NCBI RefSeq assembly: GCF_001262605.1 | Contig: NZ_LGTC01000001.1 | Coordinates: 5,342,001-5,406,000, forward strand | DNA length: 64,000 nt | Direction: 5' to 3' | Source of the DNA: Pseudobacteroides cellulosolvens ATCC 35603 = DSM 2933 | GTDB taxonomy: Bacteria; Bacillota; Clostridia; Acetivibrionales; DSM-2933 | Shown: positions 36,441-46,372 of the stretch, piece by piece | Position numbering within the stretch: the stretch's first letter is position 1 | How the letters are laid out: each line of letters starts with the position of its first letter | Translations under genes and position numbers: made by a program | The notes under the pieces: model-generated | What the model was told of the DNA's origin: nothing | Databases searched by the model: none | What the model saw: the letters and a program-made list of their open reading frames with translations, nothing else

Positions 36441-36483
36441 GAATTAACACCAAAGACTCTACGAGTGATAGGGGGGTGTAGGA

Positions 36484-36525
36484 ATGTTCTTTTATTATTA
36501 CGGTAATTACCTTTCAGTCTCTTAA
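36484..36525 (+). CDS. Possible 13-codon leader ORF in the B12 leader
   Basis: ATG 36484 lies five bases after GGGGGGTG and encodes MFFYYYGNYLSVS; the TAA stop falls within the left arm of the terminator. The Shine-Dalgarno is unusual but plausible. It may be chance; no homologue is recognised. Confidence 0.3.
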   Translation: MFFYYYGNYLSVS

Positions 36526-36549
36526 CCCTTTGGTTGAGAGACTTTGTTT
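36516..36549 (+). terminator. Terminator of the cobalamin riboswitch
   Basis: AGTCTCTTAACC and GGTTGAGAGACT form a 12-bp stem (one G-U pair) with a 4-base loop, followed by TTGTTT. AGACT at 36454-36458 could pair with the left arm to form an antiterminator. Confidence 0.8.
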
Positions 36550-36594
36550 ATGCCTAGAATAATAAATAAAAATTTTATATTTGGAGTGTTGATT

Positions 36595-37539
36595 ATGTTT
36601 AAAAAAAGGTTACTAATACTAATTTCCATTATTATATTGGCGTTTTCAATTGTCGGGTGCACCGAAAGCCAATCCCCCGAAAACAGTGAGAAGCCTACAA
36701 ACACCATGGCAAATGCCCCTGTTTATCCCTTGAAAATAAAAGACTCGTATGACAGGGAGATAAAGATAGACAGTGAGCCACAAAGAATAATATCCATTGC
36801 ACCTAATATTACCGAAATAATATATGCAATAGGTAAGTCGTCAAAGCTTACAGGAAGATCTGAATACTGCGACTACCCTGAAGATGTTAAAAAAGTCACA
36901 TCAGTAGGATCATTACAAGATCCAAGCATTGAAAAAATTGTTGAGCTAAAACCTGACTTGGTGCTGGTTTCAACTCACTTTAAAAAAGAGATAGTTCAAA
37001 AGCTGGAAAGTATGGGTATAAATATAGCAGCATTCTATGGTGATGAAAACTTTGAGGGTGTATATTCTACAATAGAAAAAGTAGGTGCGGTATTAAATTC
37101 AAAGGATAATGCAAATAAGCTTATAACTGATATGAAGGTCAAGGTTCAGAATGTTGCCGATAAGGTTAAGGACAAGCCCTGTCCAAGTGTATATTATGTA
37201 GTGTCCTATGGTAAAATGGGTGATTTTACTGCCGGAAAAGACACATTCATAGGCCAGATGATTCAAATGGCAGGCGGAAAAAATGCCGCTGATGACGCAC
37301 AAGGGTGGTCATACAGCTTAGAAAAGCTGGTAGAAAAGAATCCTGAAATCCTTATCTGCTCGAAATTTCTTAATTCAAAGCAGGGCATAGAAAGCACCAA
37401 CGGCTATAAGGATTTATCTGCTGTAAAAAACAAAAAGCTTTATGAAGTTGACAACAACATGCTTGACAGACAAGGTCCAAGACTGGCAGACGGACTTACA
37501 GAGCTTGCTAAAATTATACATCCGGAAGCTTTTAAGTAG
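36595..37539 (+). CDS. btuF: Cobalamin ABC transporter substrate-binding lipoprotein
   Basis: The 314-residue protein has a lipoprotein signal with Cys22 (SIVGC) and a periplasmic-binding domain typical of BtuF/FecB: PQRIISIAPNITEIIYAIG, LKPDLVLVSTHF, and a PEILICSKF block. The riboswitch above identifies B12 or a corrinoid as substrate. GGAGTG precedes ATG 36595; the upstream Met in frame falls in the terminator region. It is first in the btuF-btuC-btuD operon. Confidence 0.93.
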   Translation: MFKKRLLILISIIILAFSIVGCTESQSPENSEKPTNTMANAPVYPLKIKDSYDREIKIDSEPQRIISIAPNITEIIYAIGKSSKLTGRSEYCDYPEDVKKVTSVGSLQDPSIEKIVELKPDLVLVSTHFKKEIVQKLESMGINIAAFYGDENFEGVYSTIEKVGAVLNSKDNANKLITDMKVKVQNVADKVKDKPCPSVYYVVSYGKMGDFTAGKDTFIGQMIQMAGGKNAADDAQGWSYSLEKLVEKNPEILICSKFLNSKQGIESTNGYKDLSAVKNKKLYEVDNNMLDRQGPRLADGLTELAKIIHPEAFK

Positions 37540-37562
37540 GGCATGACTGAAATTCACAATAC
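37536..37562 (+). repeat. Possible fragment of the dispersed palindromic element
   Basis: GGCATGACTGAAATTCAC resembles the element end GGCATGATTGAAATATTAC. It lies between btuF and btuC. The match is short. Confidence 0.3.
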
Positions 37563-37603
37563 AGCAAATCACATTTATATGGTTAATACACGAGGTTACA
37601 ATA

Positions 37604-38659
37604 ATGACATATGTTGAAAAAAGACCACTTATAAAATTAATATTATGCATATCTATCCTGGCATTACTGGCTGCAGTTATTCTTTCAGCCACCTTTGGTG
37701 CTGCACATATATCATTTCTCGATGCTGTACGAATTATGTCCTCTAAAATTCCTCTTATAGGAAAATTTATACCGATAGATGATTTGGATACCTCACATGT
37801 TATGATTGTGTTAAACTTAAGGCTTCCCCGAATCATTCTATCAGCCCTTGTGGGTGCTGCACTTGCAGTGGTAGGTGCTGCACTTCAGGGGATGTTTAAA
37901 AATCCTATGGCAGACCCTTATGTAATGGGAATATCCTCCGGTGCATCCCTTGGGGCTGCAATTGCTATAATAGCTGGGATGGAGTATACATTTTCCGGAA
38001 TAGGATTCATAACAATATTCGCATTTGCGGGTTCCATTCTGACAATTGTCTTAATTTACAATATAGCCAGGGTGGGAAGTAAAATTCCGCCAACGACTCT
38101 CCTGCTTGCGGGAATAGCAATAAACTTTATGCTGTTATCAATGGTTTCAGTCATTATGGTATTTAATCGTAATCAAGTGGAGAAAATAGTATTCTGGGTG
38201 ATGGGAAGTGTTTCTGCTGCAAGCTGGAACCAGATTGCTTTTTTATTCCCTCTTGTATTTATAGGTATCGCAATCATATTGGCTTTTTCGAGGGATCTCA
38301 ATCTAATGTCAACTGGTGAAGAAACTGCCAAAAGTTTGGGAACCGAAGTGGAAAAGGTAAAAAAGATTCTAATAGCAATTTGTTCATTGCTGGTGGCAGC
38401 CTCGGTGTCAGTAAGCGGGGCCATTGGTTTTGTAGGTCTTATTATCCCCCATTCCGTGAGATTGCTATCAGGGTCTGACCACAGGTCACTGCTTCCATTT
38501 TCGGCAGTTGGAGGTGCAGCATTTATGGTGATCTGTGATACCATAGCAAGAAGTGCTGCTGCACCTGCGGAAATTCCGGTAGGAGCAGTTACATCCATAT
38601 TAGGATCACCATACTTTATATATCTATTGTATATGAATAAGAAGAAGGTGTTTAATTGA
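37604..38659 (+). CDS. btuC: Cobalamin ABC transporter permease
   Basis: The 351-residue FecCD-family permease has about ten helices, the RLPRIILSALVGAALAVVGAALQGMFKNPMADPYVMGISSGAS type block and the coupling region GFVGLIIPHSVRLLSGSDHR. It moves corrinoids across the membrane with BtuF and BtuD. GAGG lies eight bases before ATG 37604. Confidence 0.93.
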   Translation: MTYVEKRPLIKLILCISILALLAAVILSATFGAAHISFLDAVRIMSSKIPLIGKFIPIDDLDTSHVMIVLNLRLPRIILSALVGAALAVVGAALQGMFKNPMADPYVMGISSGASLGAAIAIIAGMEYTFSGIGFITIFAFAGSILTIVLIYNIARVGSKIPPTTLLLAGIAINFMLLSMVSVIMVFNRNQVEKIVFWVMGSVSAASWNQIAFLFPLVFIGIAIILAFSRDLNLMSTGEETAKSLGTEVEKVKKILIAICSLLVAASVSVSGAIGFVGLIIPHSVRLLSGSDHRSLLPFSAVGGAAFMVICDTIARSAAAPAEIPVGAVTSILGSPYFIYLLYMNKKKVFN

Positions 38660-39480
38660 TGAATAGAAAAGGGATAATCACCATAAATAAACTTGACTGG
38701 GCTTTTGGTCAGCACAAGATATTGCATGACATTAACCTTACAATATATGAAGGCGGAATATATGGAATCATTGGCCCTAATGGCTCGGGAAAAACAACTC
38801 TTTTAAAAAATATTGCCCGCTGCCTGATGCCTGAAAAAAACTCCATACAACTTGGTGATAAGGATCTGACCCAGTTTTCCAATAGATCCCTGGCAAAGGA
38901 AATATCATATGTTCCTCAAAATACCGATATGGAGTTTGAATTTTCGGTAATGGATATGGTTTTGATGGGAAGAAGCCCCTATATAAAAAGACTTCAATCA
39001 GAAAGCTCCAATGACATTGAAATAGCAAAAAGTGCCATGGAAATGACTAATACCTGGGACTTAAGAGACAAAAATATAAACATGATAAGCGGAGGCGAAA
39101 GACAGAGAACAGTAATTGCCCGTGCATTAGCTCAAAAGGCCAATATAATGCTCCTGGATGAGCCTGTATCTCAATTGGATTTACATCATCAACTTGAGAT
39201 TATGGATATTTTGAAAAGACTTGCCGTAGAGAATAAAGTTACTGTTGTAATGAGTATTCATGATCTTAATATTGCTGCTCAGTTCTGTGACAGGCTTATA
39301 CTTATGGACAAGGGAAAGATATTTAAGGAAGGCATCCCCAATGATATTATAAAGGAGGACATCGTGTACTCGGTATATGGTGTTAAAGCCATAGTTATGA
39401 AAAATCCTGTAACCGGAACCCCTCATTTAATACCATATGGCAATCAAAGTGATCTTCATCTAAAATCCGCTGGAGACTGA
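38659..39480 (+). CDS. btuD: Cobalamin ABC transporter ATPase
   Basis: The 273-residue ATPase has Walker A GPNGSGKTT, signature ISGGERQR, Walker B MLLDEPVSQLD and H-loop SIHD. ATG overlaps the btuC stop (TGATG). The 3' end overlaps the convergent BlaI-like gene by 21 bases. Confidence 0.93.
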   Translation: MNRKGIITINKLDWAFGQHKILHDINLTIYEGGIYGIIGPNGSGKTTLLKNIARCLMPEKNSIQLGDKDLTQFSNRSLAKEISYVPQNTDMEFEFSVMDMVLMGRSPYIKRLQSESSNDIEIAKSAMEMTNTWDLRDKNINMISGGERQRTVIARALAQKANIMLLDEPVSQLDLHHQLEIMDILKRLAVENKVTVVMSIHDLNIAAQFCDRLILMDKGKIFKEGIPNDIIKEDIVYSVYGVKAIVMKNPVTGTPHLIPYGNQSDLHLKSAGD

Positions 39481-39780
39481 CCCAGACCAGCAATAAACAT
39501 TACAATTATTAAAAAAAGTCTTAAGTAGATTCTTTATAGCTTTTTTCTCAGCATTTTTCCTCGATCCTGCAGGATAATACAAATACTTTATACCTTGTTT
39601 TTCATGCTTTAGCTGACCCTTATCCTCGAGAATTTTCATTAATGCCCTTACTGTTGAGTAATTAATATCCTCGCCGATCTCATCCTGGACATCAGATACA
39701 GTTGCCTTTCCCAATCTCAATATAATATCCATAATCTGCTGCTCTCTTCTGCTTAGATAAATTAAGGATTCGTCAGACAT
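39460..39780 (-). CDS. BlaI/MecI/CopY-type repressor with a short C-terminus
   Basis: The 106-residue protein has a BlaI-type winged helix (LSRREQQIMDIILRLGKATVSDVQDEI, YSTVRALMKILEDKGQLKHEK). The usual C-terminal dimerisation helix is replaced by NCNVYCWSGSVSSGF, so it looks truncated. No BlaR sensor protease or beta-lactamase adjoins it. It could still bind DNA poorly, or be decayed. GGAGAGG precedes ATG 39780. Confidence 0.7.
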   Translation of the reverse strand: MSDESLIYLSRREQQIMDIILRLGKATVSDVQDEIGEDINYSTVRALMKILEDKGQLKHEKQGIKYLYYPAGSRKNAEKKAIKNLLKTFFNNCNVYCWSGSVSSGF

Positions 39781-39853
39781 TTTATCCTCTCCGTTTAATT
39801 AGTTGATGTTAAAATTTTTAGCACTTCCATGAAATAATATCAAGGATATACAG

Positions 39854-40309
39854 ATGATTGTAATGCTACGAGAAATCTGTTCATATAAGCTGGAAGGCGA
39901 GCATACTATAGACGAAAACTTATCAGAATATATGACTGAGTATGACTACAAAAAGGCTGTTTTATGTCCTGACTGCGGTATAATTCTTATAAAATAAAAA
40001 GTAGCTAAAGATTTACCTTTTTACCTGGATCACTGTAATGCTTGCAATGGTGTATGGCTTAATAAAACCGAATGGGAAAACCTTGTCAAGAAAAACCTCC
40101 ACTACCATATGAACAGCTTCTTTACAAAACCATGGCAAAGCAAATTGCAAGCTGAAATGACAAAAGAGCGATTAGATCAAAAATACTTAGAGTCCTTTGG
40201 GCCTGAAAGCTATGAAAAAATTAAGGATATCAGAAACTGGCTGTACAACCATCCCCAAAAAGACAAACTGATCCATTTTATTCTTGACTATGACCCTTAT
40301 AAGATTTGA
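39854..40309 (+). pseudogene. Broken TFIIB-type zinc-ribbon protein gene
   Basis: Pieces of one protein lie in successive frames: an N-terminal start MIVMLREICSY, then CPDCGIILIK, a TAA at 39996, then DHCNACNGVWLNKTEWENL and the C-terminal NSFFTKPWQSKLQAE to DYDPYKI. One extra T at about 39960-39964, the stop, and a missing T near 40019-40021 explain the breaks. The two CxxC pairs make a zinc ribbon. Three lesions argue for decay rather than one sequencing error. Confidence 0.75.
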
Positions 40310-40323
40310 AGTTAGTAAAATGG

Positions 40324-41289
40324 CTATTCATGCTGATCCAATGTTTTAAATACATAACCCTTATCCTTTAATAGCCTTATAACCTCAGGAAGAGATTCAA
40401 TGGTTGTCTCTTTTCCTGAGCTGTCATGCATCAGTACAATTACTTTATCTTTACCCTCTATTGACTTAACTATGTTTTCAACCAATCTCTTCGCAGGTAC
40501 TTTTACACCTTCAGCATCACCATTTAAAGCATCCCAGTCATAGCTTATGTAGCCCTTCTTTTTTACTGCTTCCCTAAACGGTGCTAATTTTTTGCCAAAT
40601 GATCCACCTGGAAACCTTATAATTTTATTGGCATTCCATTGAGTGCCCAGCACATTAACAATAGCCTCCTCACATTTAACCAATTCATTTACAAAAGCCT
40701 CTTTAGTGGAATATATTTTGTCATAGTCATGAGAATAAGTATGATTGCTAATCAAGTGGCCTGAGGCTTGTACATCCTTCAAAATCCCGGGATTTAAAGA
40801 ACACATCTCACCCAGTACAAAGAATGTAGCCTTTATATCATGCTCCTTTAATATCCTTAAAACTTGAGGTGTTATTTTAGCTGTTGGGCCATCATCAAAT
40901 GTCAGGTAGGCTACCTTTTCATCCTTCTTTAAAGCAGATTTATCCTTTGACAGATTTCTATCATCCATTGTTTTTATTTCCACAGCTTCAGCTGTATTTT
41001 GCTTTGAAGCAATAAAACATTTTTGTATAAAATCAAGCCTTGTGCAATCGGAATGATATAAGTTCCTAAATCCATCATTAGCTGCAGCACTTTTATCTAA
41101 TTCATTTACACTCAAAGCATTAACATCACATAATCTTAATATAATAAGCACTATATTGGCAATTAAACTGGAAAACATTATAACCGTTTTAATTTCTATT
41201 TTGCATCTTCTTCTATAAACTTCCAAATTACAATTATATCTTTGGTTTAAGCTGCCGCTAACACTTTCTGCAGTAAATTTACAAATCAT
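40324..41289 (-). CDS. Polysaccharide (peptidoglycan) deacetylase
   Basis: The 321-residue protein has an N-terminal membrane anchor (VIMFSSLIANIVLIILRL) and a NodB domain with YLTFDDGPT, metal-binding NHTYSHDYDK, and RFPGGSFG. Family enzymes deacetylate GlcNAc or MurNAc in peptidoglycan, giving lysozyme resistance or acting in sporulation. GGGGGAG precedes ATG 41289. Confidence 0.88.
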   Translation of the reverse strand: MICKFTAESVSGSLNQRYNCNLEVYRRRCKIEIKTVIMFSSLIANIVLIILRLCDVNALSVNELDKSAAANDGFRNLYHSDCTRLDFIQKCFIASKQNTAEAVEIKTMDDRNLSKDKSALKKDEKVAYLTFDDGPTAKITPQVLRILKEHDIKATFFVLGEMCSLNPGILKDVQASGHLISNHTYSHDYDKIYSTKEAFVNELVKCEEAIVNVLGTQWNANKIIRFPGGSFGKKLAPFREAVKKKGYISYDWDALNGDAEGVKVPAKRLVENIVKSIEGKDKVIVLMHDSSGKETTIESLPEVIRLLKDKGYVFKTLDQHE

Positions 41290-41546
41290 CTTTGCTCCCC
41301 CGTACAAACAAAATTACCTATGATTTTACAATATAACTTTATGAGCAAAAACAATTTAATAATTGGTTAAAAATAGTTACAAAAGCATTACAATGCAATG
41401 GCTTGTATGATAACCAATAAATTCTTATCGTTATTCAATATATTTTTATTGATTATCTTAACAAACTGTTTTATAATGAAAATGTAAAGATAAGAATGAT
41501 AATGAATGATAGAAAGGTAAATTAATAATTTTAAGGATGTGATTCT

Positions 41547-43070
41547 ATGGAAGAAATCTTCAGCTGGGAAGAAAAAACCAGTTCCGTCAAGGAACAAATA
41601 TCAGTAAACAAGGAGACCGTCATTCTTTTGTTCTGCTGCATAGGTTTGGGCATAGCAGGAGACATACTGTTATTTGAAAAACCCTTTGGTATATCCTATC
41701 CGATTTTTATATTGGTTTTTTATGCCATATTTTTATGGAGGTTAAGAGGATTGCTAAAATTCAAACTTGACTTTGGTTGGCTTTTATGCGTTCCTGTTAT
41801 TGGGCTGTCATCAACCTATGCCATATACTCAAATAATGTGTTCCGAGTTTTGAATTTTGCTGCCGTACCTATTCTAATTGTTGCCCAAACCATTATTTTA
41901 ACAGGCTGCAATAAAAACAAATGGTCTTCATTAAGCTTTATATTGGATATTTTAGAAGGCATGTTTATCAAGGTATTTCGACATATGGGAAAACCATTTG
42001 TCATCATATCTAAAATTCCATTATTCAACACGCACAAAAATAAAAACATTGTTAAAATACTGGCCGGATTAGTTATCTCACTACCTGTAATACTAATTGT
42101 TATTCCTTTATTAGCATCTGCTGATAAAGTATTTCAGCATTACCTTAACAATTTACCTAACCTTTTCACAGGTTTAAGAATAGATGAGATTATATCAAGA
42201 ATCATATTCATTGCATTGCTATCATTAGCATCCTTCAGCTATATTTGGAGCCTTCATAACAAAAAAAGCAAAGAACAGATTGAAAACTGCGATAAAAACA
42301 AAGACCAGTGGAAAATCCTGGACCCGGTTATAGTATCCACTATACTGGTTTGCGTAAACCTAATTTATGCAGTGTTTGTCACGATACAATTCACATACCT
42401 GTTAGGAGGTACAAAACCCTTGGGTTTTTCCTTCTCAGAATATGCAAGAAGAGGTTTTTTTGAATTGGTTGCTGTTTCACTCATTAATTTCAGTATTTTA
42501 CTGCTAAACATTAACTTTACAAGAAACTCTGGCAAAAACTCACATTTGACAGTCAAGGTTTTAAATACATTTCTCATCATATGCACTCTTATTATGCTCT
42601 ACTCAGCACATTATAGAATGTGGCTATATGAAGATGCATATGGATACACATATCTGAGGGTATTCACCCACAGCTTTATGGTATTTATATTTATTCTTCT
42701 GATAGTTTCAGCAATTAAAGTATGGAATACTAAGCTGCTCCTCTTCAAGTATTATGTGATTATCGGCCTCATTAGTTATATGGCAATTAATTTCATAAAC
42801 GTAGATAATATAATAGCATCAAAAAACATTGACAGGCTTAAGGATGGTAAAGCATTGGACGTGGCTTATTTTAACAACCTATCCTATGATGCCGTAAAAT
42901 ATCTGGAAAAATATATTTATGATAAGGATTACAGTGTTAAGATCCAGCAGGTGTTTTGGAACAAGAAAAATGCATTGGAAAGGAAAACAGGATGGCAGAG
43001 TTTTAATGTATCTGAATACAACGCTTCCAACATATTGGCAAAATACAAATTAAATATAAACCAACCTTAG
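41547..43070 (+). CDS. DUF4173/DUF4153-family membrane protein
   Basis: The 507-residue protein has about 12 helices and the motif YSAHYRMWLYEDAYGYTYLRVFTH seen in DUF4173. The soluble C-terminus includes NNLSYDAVKYLEKYI. Function unknown. AAGGATG precedes ATG 41547. Confidence 0.8.
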   Translation: MEEIFSWEEKTSSVKEQISVNKETVILLFCCIGLGIAGDILLFEKPFGISYPIFILVFYAIFLWRLRGLLKFKLDFGWLLCVPVIGLSSTYAIYSNNVFRVLNFAAVPILIVAQTIILTGCNKNKWSSLSFILDILEGMFIKVFRHMGKPFVIISKIPLFNTHKNKNIVKILAGLVISLPVILIVIPLLASADKVFQHYLNNLPNLFTGLRIDEIISRIIFIALLSLASFSYIWSLHNKKSKEQIENCDKNKDQWKILDPVIVSTILVCVNLIYAVFVTIQFTYLLGGTKPLGFSFSEYARRGFFELVAVSLINFSILLLNINFTRNSGKNSHLTVKVLNTFLIICTLIMLYSAHYRMWLYEDAYGYTYLRVFTHSFMVFIFILLIVSAIKVWNTKLLLFKYYVIIGLISYMAINFINVDNIIASKNIDRLKDGKALDVAYFNNLSYDAVKYLEKYIYDKDYSVKIQQVFWNKKNALERKTGWQSFNVSEYNASNILAKYKLNINQP

Positions 43071-43170
43071 TGTTGTCATGAAAAATAGAAAAACTATTTA
43101 CACCATATTATCCTGCTGATTGCATGGTAATTGGTTAAATAGTTTTTCTTAATTTTAATGCAAAATTTTA

Positions 43171-43647
43171 CTAATAACGAAATCTGTAATCGTTCAACAT
43201 CGAACCAAATGTCCCGATTGCTACAATTGCAAGTATGACAATAAGTATGGTGAAAGCAATACCAATAATCATCAATATACCGTTCATCTTAAAATAGCTT
43301 TTAAAATCCTGCAGTGAATTAGATAAACTATAATAATCACCGGTATCTATGAATCTTCTGATACTATTAGCTGCATTTAAAAGCTTCAATGCCATTATTA
43401 TTATTACTGCTCCTATTCCAGGATAGATAATTGCAACCGGATTGATAATAATAGCAAGAACCCCCAAACACATTATTGCAGCACAAATTATTTGCACTAT
43501 CGCAATAAATTTTGCCCACCCCGCAAGACTTCTCAAATCCGATTGACTAATACTTAACCCATTGTTGTTCTGACTGTTCTGATTGTTCTGATTGTACTGA
43601 TTGTACTGATTGTACTGATCCTTTTGATACATGTCTAAATCTTCCAT
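43171..43647 (-). CDS. DUF5362-like membrane protein with an Asn/Gln-rich N-terminus
   Basis: The 158-residue protein has a low-complexity start of QYN and NQN units, then three or four membrane helices. The pattern LAGWAKFIAIVQIICA and RRFIDTGDYYSLSNSL matches DUF5362. A 9-bp tandem repeat (TGATTGTAC) encodes the QYN units. Function unknown. Confidence 0.7.
   Translation of the reverse strand: MEDLDMYQKDQYNQYNQYNQNNQNSQNNNGLSISQSDLRSLAGWAKFIAIVQIICAAIMCLGVLAIIINPVAIIYPGIGAVIIIMALKLLNAANSIRRFIDTGDYYSLSNSLQDFKSYFKMNGILMIIGIAFTILIVILAIVAIGTFGSMLNDYRFRY
43585..43620. repeat. 9-bp microsatellite in the DUF5362-like gene
   Basis: TGATTGTAC/TGATTGTTC repeats in tandem encode QYN/QNN units; copy number may vary. 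Confidence 0.75.
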
Positions 43648-43895
43648 TTATGTCCCCCCAACATATTTTATATAATAATTATACTACAAATAGTATAAAA
43701 TGTCGATTTATATCTTTTCGTGTCAATATTTGTAACAACACCTGAGCCTTAACTATTTCTTAACTATTCGGTAATTATTTTTGAGTCCTATTGTAATAGA
43801 ATAAAAGAAGAGAATTGCGAAAGTCATTGTAGATATCGTACTTTGATCTTAGAAACGTAAGATTAATAATATTTTTTATACGAGGAGAAATTTAT

Positions 43896-46145
43896 ATGAA
43901 AAAAATAGTTAGCCTGATATTATGCTTATTATTTTCAATACCGTCATTATCTTTATACTCATCAGGCGAAGATAATGCAATCCTTCTTCCTGCAGTTACA
44001 GAACAGGATGGAAGCGATAAATGGGGTTTTATAAATCTTGCAGGTAAATTTATAATTCCTCCTAAATATGATACTGTAAGCAATTTTTCAGCCAAAGGAA
44101 TTGCGGTTGTATCTGAGTACAATTCAAATACCCTCACCTCATATGATATTAGTTCATACTTCATAAACAAAGAAGGAAAAATAGTTTTAGGTCCTTTTAG
44201 TTGTTATATACCGGATTTTGACAATGGTTATACAGTTGTTTATGAAAAAGAAAAGGGAAGCAAATTGGTAAATGATGATGGAAAAGTTGTTATTACCAGC
44301 AAGTACAGACTTGAAAGTGTTTCGGAAGGAATTGTTTTATTCTCAGAAACCAAAAAAGACAATACCTTATATGGTTACATGGATATGAAAGGAAATATTA
44401 TTATATCACCAAAGTATACTTATGCTCAGAACTTTAAAGACGGTATTGCAAAAGTAATGCCCACAACAGACAAATCCATCTGCATCGATCGTAAAGGTAA
44501 TGTTATAAAGAATAGTGATGTGATATCTATTGGTAAAGAGGTTTTATGGCCTGTTCCTTTTATGGATCAAAAAACCAACAAATATGGTTATAAATTCTCA
44601 GACGGCGAAATAGCTATTAAGCCAAAGTTTACTGAAGCAGAAGAATTTATCAACGGTGCAGCAAAGGTAGCTATCCAAACGGGTAAGGAAGAATACGATA
44701 CAAATCCTGCACTTATCGATATTAATGGCCAATACATTATAAAACCCCAATATTCAGGAATTCATTATATAGGTCAGGGACTTTATGGAGTTAACAAAAA
44801 AGGCTTTGGGTACGCCGGGTATTCCAATTATCCAAACGCAATATTTAACAGTGACGGAAAACAGTTATCAGACTTTTTATACTATAACCTTCAGGAATTT
44901 AATGGCAATTATGCTTCCGCGTGCAGTTCAACTCAGACATTTTTCATTGATAAAAGCGGTACTAAGGCCGCCGACCTCCCTGTCATAGATGGCGTTGGTA
45001 CAGTTGAGTTTACTGGAGACATAATAAAAGCCAACTGTGATAATTATCTTTCATATTTCCGAAAAGATGGCTCCCTGATCTGGAAGCAAAACAAAGATTA
45101 CGCATTTGATTCAGGTATTACAGTTAAAAGAAATAAATTCAGACCGGACTATTACACCTACATTGAGTGCCCGGAAATATCAGGATTATCTGATTCCGGC
45201 ATGCAGGAGAAAATTAATAAAAAGTTGACCGATGTATTTCTTAAGGATAAAGAAAAAATTGCTCAGGATAATTTAGAGAATGAAAGTATTCAAGACGAAA
45301 GCTTTAAAGCCAAACAGAACAAAGACCTTTTGACAATACAGGCCAATGGATATATATACCCCATTGGAGCCGCCCATGGGATGCCTTACACCGAAGACTA
45401 CCCATTAAATCTAAAAACAGGCGAAATATACAAGCTTAAGGATCTTTTCAAAGCAAACTCCAAATACAAGGAGAGACTTACAGCCATAATAAGAAATCAG
45501 ATTGCTCTTAACAAAAAAATTACTGATTTTGAATATTTTCATTTTGTTGACTCAACTCCATCAGTCCAGGATACAATTGGGTTTACAGCAAAAAGGGATG
45601 CACTGGTGCTTACTTTTGCACCTTACGAAGTAGCTGCCTACGCAGCGGGGTTTGTATCCTTTGAAATACCTTACGGACAAATAATTGACATCATAGATAC
45701 AAAAGGTTCCTTCTGGAGTTCATTTGACAAAGAAATTAAGAAAAGTGAAATTCATTACCTGAGTAATGTGGCTGCTGATACTTCTGCAACTATCCAAAAT
45801 CAAATCAAAGCTTATGAAAATAAAATAATTGAGGCAATAAATACAAACGACTTCAAAAAGGTAGAACCCCTTCTTTATAAGGACAGCAGTCTATATAATG
45901 AACAAAAAGCCCTGATAAAGAACCTGAACAAAAATGGCATTAAGGAAAAGCTTGTAAGTTTTGAAATCTATGCAATGGGATATTTGAATAATCCCGATGA
46001 GGTTAAGGTTTATGTACTTGAAGACATAGGCATAAAGTACTCTACAAAGAAAAATTATGATTCACGCAAATATAGCTGGTGCTATACCGTGAAGTATGAC
46101 AAGAGCACTAAGAGCTATAAACTGAGTAAAATAAGCAAATGGTAG
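43896..46145 (+). CDS. Secreted WG-repeat protein with DUF3298-like C-terminal domain
   Basis: The 749-residue protein has a signal peptide (KKIVSLILCLLFSIPSLSLYS), five or more WG-type repeats (KWGFINLAGKFIIPPKYD, YGYMDMKGNIIISPKY, KYGYKFSDGEIAIKPKF), then a DUF4163/DUF3298-like domain with IGAAHGMPYTEDYPLNLKTGE. The last 120 residues form a small extra domain. WG repeats are likely beta-propeller-like binding units. Function unknown. GAGGAG precedes the ATG. Confidence 0.82.
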   Translation: MKKIVSLILCLLFSIPSLSLYSSGEDNAILLPAVTEQDGSDKWGFINLAGKFIIPPKYDTVSNFSAKGIAVVSEYNSNTLTSYDISSYFINKEGKIVLGPFSCYIPDFDNGYTVVYEKEKGSKLVNDDGKVVITSKYRLESVSEGIVLFSETKKDNTLYGYMDMKGNIIISPKYTYAQNFKDGIAKVMPTTDKSICIDRKGNVIKNSDVISIGKEVLWPVPFMDQKTNKYGYKFSDGEIAIKPKFTEAEEFINGAAKVAIQTGKEEYDTNPALIDINGQYIIKPQYSGIHYIGQGLYGVNKKGFGYAGYSNYPNAIFNSDGKQLSDFLYYNLQEFNGNYASACSSTQTFFIDKSGTKAADLPVIDGVGTVEFTGDIIKANCDNYLSYFRKDGSLIWKQNKDYAFDSGITVKRNKFRPDYYTYIECPEISGLSDSGMQEKINKKLTDVFLKDKEKIAQDNLENESIQDESFKAKQNKDLLTIQANGYIYPIGAAHGMPYTEDYPLNLKTGEIYKLKDLFKANSKYKERLTAIIRNQIALNKKITDFEYFHFVDSTPSVQDTIGFTAKRDALVLTFAPYEVAAYAAGFVSFEIPYGQIIDIIDTKGSFWSSFDKEIKKSEIHYLSNVAADTSATIQNQIKAYENKIIEAINTNDFKKVEPLLYKDSSLYNEQKALIKNLNKNGIKEKLVSFEIYAMGYLNNPDEVKVYVLEDIGIKYSTKKNYDSRKYSWCYTVKYDKSTKSYKLSKISKW

Positions 46146-46150
46146 AAAGG

Positions 46151-46188
46151 AAATAGGGGAGATGCATTTTTCATCATCCCCTATTTTT
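46151..46188 (+). terminator. Intrinsic terminator
   Basis: AAATAGGGGAGATG and CATCATCCCCTATTTTT pair around a short loop with a T tract after the WG-repeat gene. Confidence 0.75.
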
Positions 46189-46218
46189 CAAATAACCTAA
46201 AGCTTAGGCTTTCTTTAA

Positions 46219-46372
46219 TCATTCCTTAATCAAACGTTGGTACTCAGCTTCAAGAGCCTCCCTATCCGCTCCAGGCATTGAAAGTTTGGAGACTACCTCG
46301 GCAATTCTCAATTCCAGCACGACACGGTCTATATCATTTTTCTTATTTGAATGCCCTTGCGACTCCCGTTCA
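46219..46372 (-). pseudogene. Out-of-frame C-terminal extension of the ABC-F gene
   Basis: In the -1 frame relative to the ABC-F reading frame, coding continues from the CAAGGGCATTC region as NKKNDIDRVVLELRIAEVV and SKLSMPGADREALEAEYQRL to a TGA at 46219. This matches the usual Lsa/Vga-like C-terminal helix pair. A missing base near the GGG is the simplest cause. Confidence 0.65.

Noticed and set aside
36544..36594. Upstream start for btuF at 36550
   Set aside because: It falls directly after the terminator without a ribosome binding site, and would spoil the lipoprotein signal.
43892..44170. 92-residue frame antisense to the WG-repeat gene
   Set aside because: Shadow of a clearly coding region with signal peptide on the other strand.
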